This document shows positions 1-11,587 of a DNA stretch of 64,000 nucleotides, one piece after another. Origin of the DNA: Raphanus sativus. Its lineage: Eukaryota; Streptophyta; Magnoliopsida; Brassicales; Brassicaceae. Numbering within the stretch: position 1 is the stretch's first letter; each line of letters opens with the position of its first letter. Under the pieces are notes generated by a model, which was not told the origin of the DNA, ran no database searches, and saw nothing but the letters and a program-made list of their open reading frames with translations. Location of the stretch: assembly GCF_000801105.2 (NCBI RefSeq), contig NC_079514.1:24344293-24408292 (forward strand), read 5' to 3'. The position numbers and the translations under genes were made by a program.

Positions 1-244
1 ATTGACCATGAGCTCTCTTCTTGTGTCATGTGCTTCTTGCTTCTATCTCCAAAAAATAAATTTCTCCTTGGAACACTCCAGCTTGTGAGTATTATGTTAT
101 CCTTCTGACAATGTTGCAGCTTCTTGTATCTTAAAGGCCTCTAGCCCCTGAAATCACCTCAACTGATTCATACTTTCACCATGAATTACTCCTTAAGATA
201 CAACTTGTTCACATCTCACTTTCACACCAAACTTGACTAGAAGT

Positions 245-432
245 ATCTTTGTTTCTACAATAGAAAAACCTGTAGCTTCAACAGCAAACCAGTAGCTTCA
301 ACAAAAAACCCAACAGCCTCAACAGAAAACCTACAACTGCTTCAGTTCATCTTGTCCTTTAAGGTGTGTGAATGAGATGCTTTTGTAGACACCAGAATGA
401 GATGCTTTTGTAGACACCAGAATGACATGCTT
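245..432. repeat. Short tandem repeats in Copia leader
   Basis: Two small arrays. About 255-340 repeats units like 'gtagcttcaaca' three to four times with drift. About 370-430 repeats 'aatgagatgcttttgtagac' two to three times. They look like replication-slippage repeats inside the untranslated leader. Confidence 0.6.
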
Positions 433-523
433 TTGGCGGGTCTGTTTGTGGAGATGTTCCCCCGGAGGTAAGGCCTGAGGTTTCTTCAGTTTGTTTCTCG
501 TCACCATAAAACACAGAACCAAG

Positions 524-536
524 GCTCTGATACCAC
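524..536 (-). promoter_or_regulatory. Primer-binding site (tRNA-iMet type)
   Basis: The minus strand reads TGGTATCAGAGCC beside the LTR end, the usual Copia primer-binding site complementary to the 3' end of initiator tRNA-Met. Confidence 0.75.
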
Positions 537-538
537 TT

Positions 539-772
539 TGTTAGGATTCAGAGGTTTAAATTAAAGATGTGACTTTGTCTCAGCATGAACCCACAACAAA
601 CCAAGAGAGAAGTAGGTTGAAGTCCAAAAAGAGAGACTGCAAAAACAGAGTTGTGGAAAACAGAGTGTGAGAGTTTGGAGAAGAGATTAGAGAGCAGGAG
701 AAGATGGGAGCACACACACAATTTAAGGAGTTCCCGCCCGTTAACGAGGGTCACTACATCTCACTACACTCA
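539..772 (-). repeat. 5' LTR of the partial Copia element
   Basis: The plus-strand start TGTTAGGATTC directly follows the primer-binding site. The other edge is placed at the CA of 'actacactca'. That outer edge is uncertain because it abuts the LTR-like sequence of element A. Confidence 0.5.
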
Positions 773-1160
773 GTATTTTGTAGTGTTTGTAAAGTAAACT
801 AGGGAATGACAAAAGATGTAGGCAACAATATCCTTAGAACACAACGATGTAATCGGAATTCAGTTGACAAAAATGGACTTTATTGATAAAGAGGTCGATT
901 ACAAGGAATAACAAAGAGATTGACTATAACAAGGAGATCGATCAAGTATCGGGATCAAAGACAAAGTAAGAAAGGGAAAGTGTATGATGGGCTCTCTCTC
1001 TAGGGTTTTCGCTGTGTCTTTTGCATTGATATCTCCTCCTTTTTATAACCTCGACTCCGCTCTTCTTGCAACTGATTCCGCGACCTTCTCGACTTCGGCG
1101 ACCTCTCCATCACTTCGTTGACGTCGCCACGGGCCTCGGTTTCATGGCCCATCTGTTTAA
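773..1160 (-). repeat. LTR of element A (edges approximate)
   Basis: Aligned by eye with the LTR at 59402-59835. The 3' (internal) edge is lost: where B has PPT-proximal sequence, A jumps straight to the coiled-coil coding remnant, so a deletion joins the LTR to the antisense gene. Confidence 0.55.
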
Positions 1161-1163
1161 ATC

Positions 1164-1808
1164 GTGGCCCACTTAATTGCGGCGACCTTGGAGCGGCGCC
1201 TTCAAGATGTTCCGCGATCTGACGAGCTTATCGAAGTTAAGAAGGTCGTGAGGGAACTGAAGTTAAACCTGAAGCTATTGCAGGAGCGTGATCGTGCCAA
1301 CGCCGATCGTTTGTCTATTACAGAAGAGTCGGAGAACCAAATTGCTTTGCTCGAAGCTCGCCTCCGTATTGCGGAAAACGAGAGGAACTCGACTTTCGAA
1401 CGAGTTTCTTCGCTTGAGTCGCAGATGGAGTCGAATGCCTCGAAGCATGCCGACATTCTTTGTATCTCGGTTTATGAAGCTAAGAAAGGTCTGGCTGATG
1501 GTCATCTGGGTATCCTGACGTCCTTAAAATAGAAATGGGAAGGCGAGCGGTCCAAGGTCGTCGAGGAGCTTCAGCTTGGGGAGGTCATCGCGAGGATCGA
1601 CCTTTTGAAGGAGATAATAGGCAAATATCTACTGGCTTTGGGAGATAAGGGGATCGAGCTTGGAGAGTTCGCCGTGTCTACGATGACCGAAGGGCTGGAT
1701 CTTCCTCATGCTTCGGGAGATTACTTCGCCAAGGGGGCTTTTGATGGTGATGAGCCGAAGAATATGGACAGGTGCTTTGGGGATGGAGAATTTGGTGTCG
1801 GAGAGTAG
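1164..1808 (+). pseudogene. Antisense Tat-element gene, C-terminal coiled-coil remnant
   Basis: Translation gives a charged, leucine-rich coiled coil (DELIEVKKVVRELKLNLK, then IALLEARLRIAENERN) and, after an in-frame stop at 1530-1532, continues in the same frame through WEGERSKVVEELQLGE to an acidic tail ending at 1808. The layout matches the C-terminal half of the antisense genes in elements B, C and F, which are of the 'putative gypsy-type transposon' (Transposase_28) kind. The N-terminal globular domain and all introns are missing. It is a dead fragment. Confidence 0.6.
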
Positions 1809-2586
1809 CTTCTCGGAAGTTGCTCCTTATCGATTGTTCTCCATAATTTTAATAATTTTTTTTTTGTTTTTGTTATTGAATCTAATAAAGGAGATGAATT
1901 TGAATGCCTCATATTGTTTTCAAGGATAGAGCTCTGATTTTTCTTTTGGAGCTTTTGATCAAAATGAGTTGATACTTTTTCGATGCCTTGTCGGCGTGGA
2001 ATGAGGCTTTTGTAAAAACCGATATGCCGTGTTTTCTAGCGGAACCGAAATGTACTCTGAGACTTGATCAGGGCCTCGAGCTTACACTTAGTCGTTCAGT
2101 AAGTAGGAGAGTTGCATCGTGGTAAAACTTGTCTGGAATACTATAGATCTCGGGAAATTTGTTTTTTTGATAAATTATGACTGTTTATTTATTACAATCG
2201 AATTTTGTTAAAAGAAAGTCGGCATAATACGATCCTTGACTTGGATAAGTTGCTTGTGTTGCTGCAAATGCTCCCTTCTTGTTTTCGATGTTGGGAGGTG
2301 ACTGAACTCGTGCCGTGAGCTGCCTACGTACCCTTTGAAAGGGATCAAGTTTTAATGTAGTTCAATTGTTTCCCCTTAGTTAAGGGTCGTTTTGGCTTTT
2401 TTTCGTGTACATGTGTTTGTACGGGTCTTGGCGGGATCGCCTTGAAGTATCTGTTTCGACTTAAGAGTGTGGTTTGATGTCTTTGAAGTTCGCGAGGTAG
2501 CATGTCCGAGAACTTCTCTGACTTCCGCGAATAGTTTCGATGCCTTTTGGAGTTGGGAATTTCAGGCATTGGTGGTAAGTCGATGG
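1809..2586. other. Non-coding tail of element A
   Basis: No credible gene. It corresponds to the stretch between antisense gene and integrase in element B (62252-62760) and contains the conserved hairpin block at 2322-2363. Confidence 0.5.
2322..2363 (-). other. Conserved hairpin block, copy in element A
   Basis: On the minus strand (sense of the retrotransposon) the order is GAACTAC, about 7 nt, CTTGATC, a small hairpin CCCTT-TCA-AAGGG, then TACGTAGGC. The flanking words recur at 29692-29731, 39126-39165 and 62563-62604, while the stem bases differ. Confidence 0.6.
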
Positions 2587-3026
2587 TGTTAGGGTATTTT
2601 TGTGTAGGATCGTTTTAGTACTACGGAACACTAGAGAACTTGTATGAAAGCAAGAGAAATCGTAAACTAGAAGATGTTATTGAGTGTTTTGATCGGGACT
2701 ACAATGTTTGGGTGTATAAACCCTAGTTCTAGTCGCCTAAACAGTAATCTTCTAGTCTCCGAAAGTCGATCCCTTATTCTAGGGTTTGGGCTCCCCTTTT
2801 ATATTTGTAGATGTCGGCTTCAAGTAATAGAACTCTTCCATAATCAGAAAAATGGAAGTTTCCCCTTAGGTTGAAAACTTCTATTTTGCTCTAAGGGGTC
2901 GGTCCGATCTAGGGGTCGGACCCAAAGCAGGGTTCAGTTCCTGGTTTCTTCTTGAGCAAGGGTCCGGAAGTTGAGGACCTAGCCAGGAGTTGGAGAAAAC
3001 TCATGTCTGGATATTTTTTCCCAACA
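2587..3026 (-). repeat. LTR of Tat-like element C
   Basis: The sequence runs from TGTTAGGGTATT to TTTCCCAACA and is followed by a purine-tract equivalent ('gtttgcccctt'), as expected for the 3' LTR of a minus-strand element. About 440 bp. No partner LTR was found in the window. Confidence 0.6.
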
Positions 3027-3400
3027 GTTTGCCCCTTATTCCTTGATTTGCTCGTGGAAATCAAGGGATAACATGTATTTCCCGAGCCTTAGTAGTTTTC
3101 TCTTGGGTACCTTATCTTCTTGCAATGGGTCAGACCGGGACCCTAACTGGGGACTACGATTCAAAAAGGCTTTTGAATTTCTCGACCCAATCGCTGAAAG
3201 ATCCTTCAGATCGTCCGCAATTACCATAATCTTCATTCTTGGATCTCACTTTCCTTTCGAGGATCCCATCTTTATTCCAAGAGATCTTGGTAGCGGGGTT
3301 CATTTGAATTTGAATTTCCCGAGCTCAGTCTTGGGAACTCCGAGATCTCGGATCGGCGGATTTTCCGAGGAGAACTCCCAACGGCTCTCTACCCTTTTTG

Positions 3401-3410
3401 TATATATATA
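3401..3410 (+). promoter_or_regulatory. TATA box of antisense gene in element C
   Basis: The string TATATATATA lies 82 bp before the ATG at 3492. Elements F (25770) and B (60040) have TATA sequences at comparable distances from their antisense ATG. No transcript evidence. Confidence 0.45.
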
Positions 3411-3491
3411 TTCTCTTTTTCGTGTAATGTCTCCTTAACCCCGAAGCTTGCCATTTCTCGTGCCAATTCTCGAAGCTTTTTAACGGCAGAA

Positions 3492-5320
3492 ATGAGCGAA
3501 TTGGAGAAGAGAACGAACTCCTTGTCATCCGGGTCCAGCAGCCCACCGTCATGCTGTGACACAAACGTGCGAAATCCTTTGAGCCCAACTCCCCTGTCGT
3601 TTGTTTCTTTGGGACCTCCGCAAGTGGGTCCGGCATCAACGGTTAGGGAGGACGAGTTGTGCGATTGGCGAAAAGAGTATCCGCTTCCTTCTTTCGTCGT
3701 TCTTCGCGTTCCCAGACTGTCAGAGCAGGCTTCCGGTGGTATGCCTGAGGAGATTGCTATCTATGAAGCTTTCTTTGAATCGGGCTTCAGAGGTGACGTA
3801 CCATCGTTGATATCGAGTCTTTGTAGCTACTTCCATATTTCTCCATCCCAGCTTAATCCTCCAGCTTGGCGTATCCTCATAGCTATCCAAAACCTCAGAG
3901 ATGAAGAAGATCTGGCTTTCAGAGTTAACGAAGTACTTTTTGCTTATCATCTAGCTGCGATCAGTGGACACGAGGGGCGTTTTCATCTTCGTCCGAGATC
4001 GGGGCTTCCCATAGTCGAGGAACTTCCCAAGACTGATCAGAAGGGATTAGCTTTTGTGAAGAAATGGCCAGAGAGATATGTTTTTATGACTCTCCCAGGA
4101 TCCCATTATCGGTGGAACTTCGTAGGTAAGGGGTTTTAGTAGATGCTCTTTCTCACGAGTTCTGACGATGGAATCTATCTGATTTGCATTTCTCCTTCCC
4201 CCCTTTTTTAGAGGGAACTCACTCAGCTCCCATCGAGGGTGAACATAATGTTCTTCAGGTACGAAAGCTTACCCGCGAGCGACGCCGCGTGACCCATCTT
4301 CTCAGTTTGGAGGTCCTGCGCCGTAGCAAGCTATGGGGTAGGTTATTTCTTTGCGACCTACAAGTATCCCTCTTTCGCATAATAACTTGCGAAATATCTC
4401 TTTTTCAGAAGACAAAAGGGAAGGAGATCCTAAAGGTCCGATGGTGGCTTTTAAGAAGGCCATGGATGCCATATCGACGAGAAGGGACTCATCCAGCAGG
4501 AATGCTTCGGGCGATGGAGTTGTGACCGTTGGTAACAAGCGTAGAATGATAAGGAGGGATGGTGACTCCTCTCCATCACGAGGCGGCAGGCCTAGGGAAG
4601 GTGTAAGCACGTGTTCACAGCGGCCGTTGCTGACTGGATACTCATCTGGAGGGTTGTCTGACGTGCTGGCTGATTTGAATGCCAATGTGTTCGCGAGGAT
4701 GCAGGCTCTTCCCTCGGACAAGGACTCCTCTGGAATCGTTCAGCTGGTCCAGGGCGAACTCCTTCAGGTGAGATATGGATAGGACCTTGTATTATAAGTC
4801 CGCAGTTCATAAGACTTGCTCTCCTATGCAGGTTCTTTCTGATTTGCATCATCTGAAGGACCGAATAGCAAAGGAGGGTTCATCAATGAATCGAGATGAG
4901 GTTTCCGAATTAACCCATCAGTTGTCTGAGGAGAAGAGTAGGCGTGTTGCAAAGGAGCTGGAGCTGAGGGACCTTCAAGCAAAGGTTCGGGCCATCGAGG
5001 GTTCAGTAGAAATTGCTTCAGCTGAATCGCTTCAATTGAGCCGAGAGAAGCAGGAGCTGGAGGAGACTATCGCTGAAATTCAAACGGAGGCAGAGACTTC
5101 GAAAAATAAGACGACCATGGCTGTGAACGGTGCAAGGATCATCGCCCCTTGGGAAGTAATGAGAGAGTAGCTCAAAGGGCAGGCCCGGAAATGGAACTTG
5201 CACAAGGAGTTCTCTCAGTACAAGACGGTGGTTTTGGCTGAAGCGGAACTCGAGGGTACTGAACCTCCCTCCTTTGAAGACGAACCAGCTATTCCTTCAT
5301 CTAGGCGCGGAAGGCCATAG
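3492..5320 (+). pseudogene. Antisense gene of element C (gypsy-type 'Transposase_28'-like protein)
   Basis: Four exons: 3492-4125, 4212-4337, 4409-4767 and 4832-5320, with GT-AG introns 4126-4211, 4338-4408 and 4768-4831 in phases 1, 1 and 0. Exon 1 encodes a globular domain (ESGFRGDVPSLISSL, PAWRILIAIQNLRDEEDLAF, FVKKWPERYVFM) resembling the N-terminal domain of plant proteins called putative gypsy-type transposon or ASY2-like. Exon 3 is basic and Ser-rich, and exon 4 is a long coiled coil (MNRDEVSELTHQLSEEKSRR). An in-frame TAG at 5168-5170 truncates it, but the same frame continues to a TAG at 5318. It lies antisense to gag-pol in the parent element family. Function unknown; no catalytic motif seen. 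Confidence 0.65.
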
Positions 5321-5761
5321 AGGATATCTGAGCTTTTCCAATAACGGCCTTGGGCGGTTCGTCCTGGCTTCTTGTACCTTGAATTTTGTTGTTGAATAAT
5401 ATTCTTTGCTTTGTTCGGAATGGTTCGTAAGACCTTTGAGTGCGGTCTCCTGGGCGGAGTTTTAGGGCCTAGGATCGGGGTCCTCTTGTGGCGCCTATAA
5501 TTCAGGGGTATTATCTTTGCTGAACACATTTCGTATCTTTAGAACACGGGAGTGTCTAGATAGGCTTGCAGTCGTGTTATAAAGGGTGGATCCTTGTAGG
5601 GCTGACCCCTTGAATGGATATCAACGTCTAGGACCTGGATCCTGTTGGTAGATTGATTGAATCCTGAAATGATCAGAAAAACGTTAGACCTTGTAATCCA
5701 TTATTAAAAACCTTAGTTTTAGACTTGGAATGAAAGATCCTTGCTTGGAACTCTAGAGTTC
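5321..5761. other. Tail of element C, left part
   Basis: No gene. From about 5470 it contains imperfect inverted words such as 'aggacctggatcct', a looser version of the mini-hairpin array that continues after element D at 12949. Confidence 0.4.
5757..5761. repeat. Target-site duplication of element D, left (AGTTC)
   Basis: AGTTC directly before the LTR start TGATGTTAGG. The same five bases follow the right LTR at 12944-12948. Confidence 0.9.
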
Positions 5762-7102
5762 TGATGTTAGGAGTTTTGAGGCTCCTAAGTCAAATGATAG
5801 TATAGTGGAAGTAAGTTATCGAACCAGTTCTGAGGGATTCAAATGCAGAGAGAATGCAAGTATTTTCCTAATCTAAGTGCAATCAGTGAATTAGATGGTT
5901 TTTAAACTAAAACTAGAATGCAAGTAATAGAAACGATACTTTTAAGTTATTGGAAAGGAGAACTCATGGGTATAGGGATTTCAGACCTTGGGTGATCAAG
6001 TTTCGAACTAAGGACGACAAATGAATCAATCAAACTATTAACCTTAAGCCTAGACACAATTCTAAGCAAGCTCTATGTCTAGATGAATGCTAATTTGCTA
6101 ACATGTCTCAAACATCAAATGTCTTTGGTTGAATAACATGCAAGCAATCATTACTAACAAGTCTATTAGCTATCTTAGCATCTTTAACAACAAATATCTT
6201 TGGCAAAGTACACTAAGAGCCTAGGAGAGTTGACTCAGGCATTTCATCAAACACCTTTTGGGTGGGAAATGCCTAGAGATCACCTTTTGGGTGGCCTACT
6301 CAAATGATGCATTAAGATCACTCTAATATGCAAGGAACAAGTATGATTTACACCTAACACATCCTAGAACTAACCTAATCACCCTAAATCTCCCTAACCC
6401 ATGAATCCAAAAGTGGATTACTCACTAATCTCCATGATTCCTCTTAAACCCATGATGAATTTCAGATGAATCATATAGAGAAATAGAAGAGAAACTCACA
6501 AGAACACAAGAACAATCAAATCCAAAAGGGAACTTTTCTTGAGAGAGTTTTGTGTATTCAATAGATAAAAGATCATCTGCCAATGGTGGCTACAAAGCAT
6601 ACTTAAACATTAGGTTTTTCAGTGCAAAAACGTGCACAATAAATTGCAAAAAGGTCCTTCAAAAATAATAAAATCGTGCAGCTGGTGACGCGGAGCGACC
6701 CCAGAGAATCGCTCAAGCACGTCGCTCTGGCTTCGGGAGCGACCTCGGGTGGTCGCTCTGAGGGGTCGCTCTGACCTTGTTTCTTCGTGTCTCTGAGTGA
6801 TGAGAACGCGAGCGACTTGGAGGTGTCGCTCTGGGAAGGTCGCTCTGAGAGGTGGGGCACACTGACTCCGTAGGGTCGCTCTGGGAAGGTCGCTCCGATG
6901 CTTTGCTTGTCCAATGATCACCTTTTCACCTCTTTTGAGCTCCAAACACATCCAAATGTCTCCAATAACTTCATGAGGTGCTCCAATACCTGATATAGAC
7001 ATATGTATGCAGAATGCAACCTAAACATGTCTAGATCCTAATCTATATGATGAAAATGCTTATGAATGAATGGCTAAAACAATGCAAATATGCAAGATAT
7101 CA
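5762..7102 (-). repeat. 3' LTR of element D
   Basis: Starts TGATGTTAGG and ends AGATATCA. It contains an array of GGTCGCTC / GAGCGACC words at about 6688-6900. Confidence 0.9.
6688..6900. repeat. GGTCGCTC/GAGCGACC word array in LTR of D
   Basis: About ten copies of the octamer or close variants in both orientations within about 210 bp. The right LTR holds the matching array at 12518-12735. Confidence 0.75.
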
Positions 7103-7118
7103 ACTCCCCCACACTAGT
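7103..7118 (-). promoter_or_regulatory. Polypurine tract of element D
   Basis: On the minus strand GTGTGGGGGAGT directly precedes the 3' LTR start TGATATC, the usual position of the plus-strand primer. Confidence 0.7.
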
Positions 7119-8976
7119 CATTTACTTGTCCACAAGTAAACTTTCAAGGGCACAGGAGAAGAGGTTTGAAGGAGGGACTCATAAACAACAGAAACTTTTC
7201 TTAGTTCTCAACCTAACAACCTTGCATAATCATACCAAATAGCAAGAACAAAGATTTTATCCATTTCTAACTTCTCTAGGCCTATCACACCTCCTTTGAT
7301 CTCTACACTCATCATGCATTCCTACAAGTCCACATCTCTCTAACATTCAGGAAGCAAACTCAATAGACATCTCACAAATGGTCAACTGGTCCAAGTCATT
7401 TGGTTTGGTAAGACAAAGGCTTTAATGCAAGTGAAATCAGAGGTTCAAAATGATCTTTTAAGGTGGTTTACTCTCAAAACAAAGTAGCTTTGACATTACA
7501 CATAATATATCTAAGAAAGGGATCAACTCATGCATACAATGCTCAATCTCCATTGTTCTACCCTTTTCCAAACATACAAGATATTTAATTATTCCTCAAT
7601 GTCAAACCCAACTCACATCTCTCACCAAAAGATTCCAAGAACATTTTTCACTTCAGACTCTTTCTTTTTGAAATCAATAAGGGGTTTTCACAAATTTTAA
7701 ACAAATCCCAGCTCCTAACAACTTTGCTAGCCCCCTTTTTATTCTTTTTTTTTTTTTTTTTATATTTGGGGGCCAAGACTTTTCACAATAAGAGCTAGAT
7801 ACTTCTCCACTTATCCCATAAAGACTAATCACTTAAGCACAAAGAGTCAAACCTTTCATATTCCCAAATCACAATCACAACACTCACCCCCTTCCTATAG
7901 CTAGACAATAGAGTGACTAATCTAGCAAGAATGGAGACTAAGCATTGTCGTTCCCAATACTCTCAACATTATGCACATGTAAAGCTTTCCAAAGAGGCCT
8001 CACTCAACAAATAATGATGGATCAAAAAGGAGGTATGGGTTTTGGGAGTGGAGTACCACTTGAGTTTGTCAAGAAGATTGGTAAAAAGGATGGGACAACT
8101 CAAGTGTGTATATCCATGACTTAGTACACAAGGGACCATATGCAAGAGACATTAAAACAGGAGCTTGCTTCAAAGAGAGAGTATCAACAGTCAAATGAGT
8201 TTCAAGAGGAGCATTCAAGGCGCGAAGTTTACAAGCTTTCCAAAGGTTGCTCAAGCTACTTGTCATGATTACAAAGGTCAACAAGTTCAGTCCTTATCAT
8301 GAGCTCTTTACAAGGTTGAAATCCCCCTAATGCATTAATGCAACCTATATGCTTCTAGACTCAATCCTAAAAATGCAAATGATGCAACTAAATGATTCTT
8401 TTTGTGTTTTTCAAAAAAAAAATTTATTTTTTTTTAAATTTTTCTATGTAAATAAGAATGTAATATGCAATGCATGAGACTCAAAATCATGAAAACAAAC
8501 ATGATCAAATGTTTGGCACCTCCCCCACACTTAAATTACACAGTCTCTGTGTGAGTGAGGTACCCAATGAAATTCTAAAATGCAAAGAAAAGATGGGAGA
8601 AGGGAAGTTTTCAGTTACCTGAGACGGGAGCGAGGTGGAAGGGTCGCTGCGTCAGGTCGCTCCCAGCTGGAGCGACCTCGTGACGTCGCTGCGGAGACCT
8701 CGCTCCATGGTCAGTTTTGCTCCGGAGGACACGAGGACCTCTGGGGGTCGCTGTGGGCAAGTCGCTCCCAGCTGGAGCGACTTCTCTCCCTCGCTCCATG
8801 ACCTCGTTCTGATTTCCTATTTTCTGCTCCACACCTGAACACAACTTTATTTTCCCATTGTTTTATGCAGTAAGATGAAAATGTAAATACTAATGCAATA
8901 TATACAAGGATACTCATGAGACTTCCTCCCAAGTGAGCTTGTTTTAAGTCTCTACCTTGACTTTGCCTCTTTTGGA
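7119..8976. other. Untranslated 3' region of element D
   Basis: 1.86 kb without a credible gene where pol would normally lie. Contains T-rich runs near 7750 and 8400 and a second GGTCGCTC array at about 8625-8800. The enzyme-coding region has been replaced or lost. Confidence 0.6.
8625..8805. repeat. Internal GGTCGCTC/GAGCGACC array of element D
   Basis: About eight copies of GGTCGCTC, GAGCGACC and near variants such as CGTCGCTG in 180 bp, the same words as in the LTR arrays but in otherwise different sequence. Confidence 0.65.
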
Positions 8977-11325
8977 TCAGGCTGGGGTAGGTGCAAAAAG
9001 TGGAGTTGACATCCCATCTTCCTCAGGTGGTAGCTCATCAAAGTGATCATCAGCAGGAGGGCCCATTTCTTCAATGATGAAGGCTTGTCCAAACACAGTG
9101 GGGTTCCTCATTTTCTCCTTGATGTCAAAGTGGAGGATGTTCTCCTTGCCCAAATGGAGGTCAATCTTCCCTTCCTTCACATTCACAATAGCTCCTGCTG
9201 TAGCTAAGAATGGCCTTCCAAGAATCAATGGGTCTTGAGCCTCCTCACCCATTTCAAGGACCACAAAATATGTAGGTATCTCATACCTTCCAATCTTCAC
9301 AGGGAGGTTCTCTAGGATGCCCACAGGGTACTTCACTGAACGATCAGCCAACACCAGAGAGAGTCTACACTTCTTGTATTGAGTGAAGCCAAGCTTCTTT
9401 GCCACAGACAAAGGCATCAAGCTGACACTAGCTCCTAAATCGCAGAGACACTTCTCAAACACCATAGGTCCAAGAGCACAAGGTAGTGTGAAGCATCCTG
9501 GATCCTCTAGATTCTCTGAGCATCAAGCCTCTGAATGATGGCATTGCACTCATGACTCAGAACCATCATGCCCTCCATCTCCTTCTTCTTAGCAGCTACA
9601 ACATCTTTCAGGAACTTGCTGTATTGAGGGATCAACATGAAAGCGTCAATGATGGGCATTGTAACCTGAGCTTCACTCATCTGCTTCTCAAACCAAGCCT
9701 TGTACTTCAGAAGCAGCTGCTTCTTGAATCTACCAGGGAATGGAAGTTTGGGTTCATAGGGAGGAGGGACAGGAGAGCTCTCACTTGCTGGAGCAGCAGA
9801 TTCACCATCTTTTGTTGTTTTCTTCTCTTCTCCAACCTTTCCTTTACCCTTGACTTTCACAATCTTCTCCAAGATCTCAGCATCTGTCTTCTCATCAACA
9901 ATGACCACTTCATCATCCAGGTTGATGGCCACCTCCTCACCTTGTTTCTCAGCATCCTTGGTGAGGGTTACATGAGTCAACTGCTTACCACTCCTAAGTG
10001 TGACAGCTTTTGCTTCCTTGGGGTTTTGATCTGACTTTCCAGGTAGAGATCCTTGCTGGCGGTTCTGGTGGGAGCTCATGGAAGCAAACTGATTCTCCAA
10101 ATTCTTGACAGAAGAAGCAAGGTGGGAGAATTTGTTGTTGAGCTCATTGTAGCTCCCATCAATCTTGGAGTGAAGGTTCTTCAGCTCATAGCCCACATGC
10201 TTCTCACTTCTAGTCTGAGACTCCAAGATCTGTTTCAGTAAGGCATCAGTGCTGTTCTCTTGAGGGGCAGAGGAGCTAGGAGAGGAGTTTTGCTGAGGCT
10301 GATAGTTGCTCTGCTGGTTGTTTCTAGGCTAATAACCACTTTGCTGGTTGTTTGAATAGGGCTTCTGTTGGTAGTTGTTGTACTGAAAGTTGGGTTCCTT
10401 CTTGTACAAGCTACCATTACTGTTGATGAAACACAATTCTTCTTGCCCTTCCAAACCCTCGACCTCATTGTCAGTAGGAGGTATCTCCTGGCTTGGGTTG
10501 CCAACAAAGTTTACCTGCGCTTGTGTGGCCTTATCAGCAATGAGTTTGTCAATCTTCTCCTGAAGAGCCTTTATCTCATTCCTTGTTTGATTGTCATCAC
10601 CTCTACTGCTTCTGTCATGGTCTCCACTGTAGACTGCATCACTCTTAACCATGTTGTCAACCAGAGCCTCTGCCTCTTCCTCAGTTCTCCCCAAAAAGAA
10701 CCCATTGCTAGCTGTATCCAGTCTGGCTCTGTACTTAGGAAGAGCACCTCTGTAGAATGTGCTCAGGAAGCTCTCCTTAGAGAATCCATGGTGTGGGCAC
10801 TGAGCTTGGTAACCATTGAATCTCTCCCAAGCTTCACTGAATCCTTCCAAGTTCTTCTGTTGGAAGCTGGAGATCTCATTCCTCAACTTAGCAGTTCTTG
10901 AGGTAGAGAAGAACTTCTCCAAGAATGCCCTTTTGTAGTCTTCCCAAGTGGTGATGGAGTCACTTGGTAGAGACTTCTCCCACTGACGTGCCTTATCCCC
11001 CAAAGAGAAAGGGAATAGCTTGAGCTTTAAGGCATCCTCTGACACACCATTAGTCTTTGACATACCACAGTAGCTGTCGAACTTATCCAAGTGATCAAAT
11101 GGGTCCTCCACAGCTAGACCATGATACTTGTTGTTCTCTATGCAGTTTAGCAGTCCTTACTTGATCTCAAAGTTTAGCAGCCACAGCTGGTGCTCGGATT
11201 CCAAGTCTAGGACCATGGATGTTGGGGCGGTCATAAGTGCCAATGGGGCGAGCTGGCCGCTGTTGGGGCCCTTGTGGAACATTGTTTACTCCATTGGGGT
11301 TCAGAGGATTTTGTGGATCAGCCAT
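8977..11325 (-). pseudogene. gag-protease of element D
   Basis: Begins at ATG 11325 (MADPQNPLNPNGVNN). A gag domain follows (DPFDHLDKFDSYCGMSK, LFPFSLGDKARQWEKSLP, FNGYQAQCPHHGFSKESF), then a Gln/Asn-rich linker, a coiled stretch, and an aspartic protease with the active-site motif CDLGASVSLMP and the flap-side LILGRPFL. It ends with an acidic tail and stop at 8977. The frame is broken at least four times: a stop near 11170, a frame change near 11130, a stop at about 10330, and a short deletion near 9490 just before the protease. The order is that of Athila gag-pro. It cannot make a full protein as it stands. Confidence 0.75.
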
Positions 11326-11571
11326 CTCAGCTTCCTGTGTCTGCAGTAAAGCTTATTGCTCTTCTTCTCTTCTTTTTCTAGCACACTCTCTCTTTAAAGC
11401 TCTGATGTCTGCGGCTCTTGGAACAAGGGTTGATGTACCTTTGCTCCTCAAGTTCATACACCTGAAAATCACAAAGAGGTGAAGAAGAGAATCAGTAACT
11501 TACGAAAAATAAAAATGACTTAGTCTCAAGCAAATGACTAAATCTCAATGTTTAAATCAAACTCAGAATTT

Positions 11572-11584
11572 GGCAACGGCGCCA
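11572..11584 (-). promoter_or_regulatory. Primer-binding site of element D
   Basis: The minus strand reads TGGCGCCGTTGCC three bases past the LTR end, the primer site common to Athila elements. Confidence 0.8.
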
Positions 11585-11587
11585 ATT

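Larger units (their letters stand above)
1..772 (-). mobile_element. Ty1/Copia retrotransposon, 5' end (partial)
   Basis: Read on the minus strand this is an LTR (772 to 539), then a primer-binding site matching initiator tRNA-Met, then leader and early internal sequence that runs off the window start. The LTR begins TGAGTG and ends CTAACA. The internal part holds a short open stretch (522-331) just after the primer site but no recognisable gag domain. Only one end lies in the window, so target-site duplication and completeness cannot be judged. Assignment to Copia rests on the TGGTATCAGAGC primer site. Confidence 0.65.
773..2586 (-). mobile_element. Tat-like Ty3/gypsy fragment 'A' (LTR + antisense gene remnant)
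   Basis: The first about 390 bp are closely similar to 59402-59835 (same order, for example 'tccttagaacacaa' against 'tctttagaacacaa'), so this is an LTR of the same family as element B. It is followed on the plus strand by the C-terminal coiled-coil part of the antisense gene and then by a non-coding tail with the conserved TACGTAGGC hairpin block (2322-2363). The primer site, gag-pol and the N-terminal half of the antisense gene are absent. The fragment stops where the LTR of element C starts. Confidence 0.65.

Noticed and set aside
6603..7002. Open frames in the D LTRs (also 12429-12869) with repeated SERP-like residues
   Set aside because: They arise from the GGTCGCTC word array inside an LTR; no independent coding evidence.
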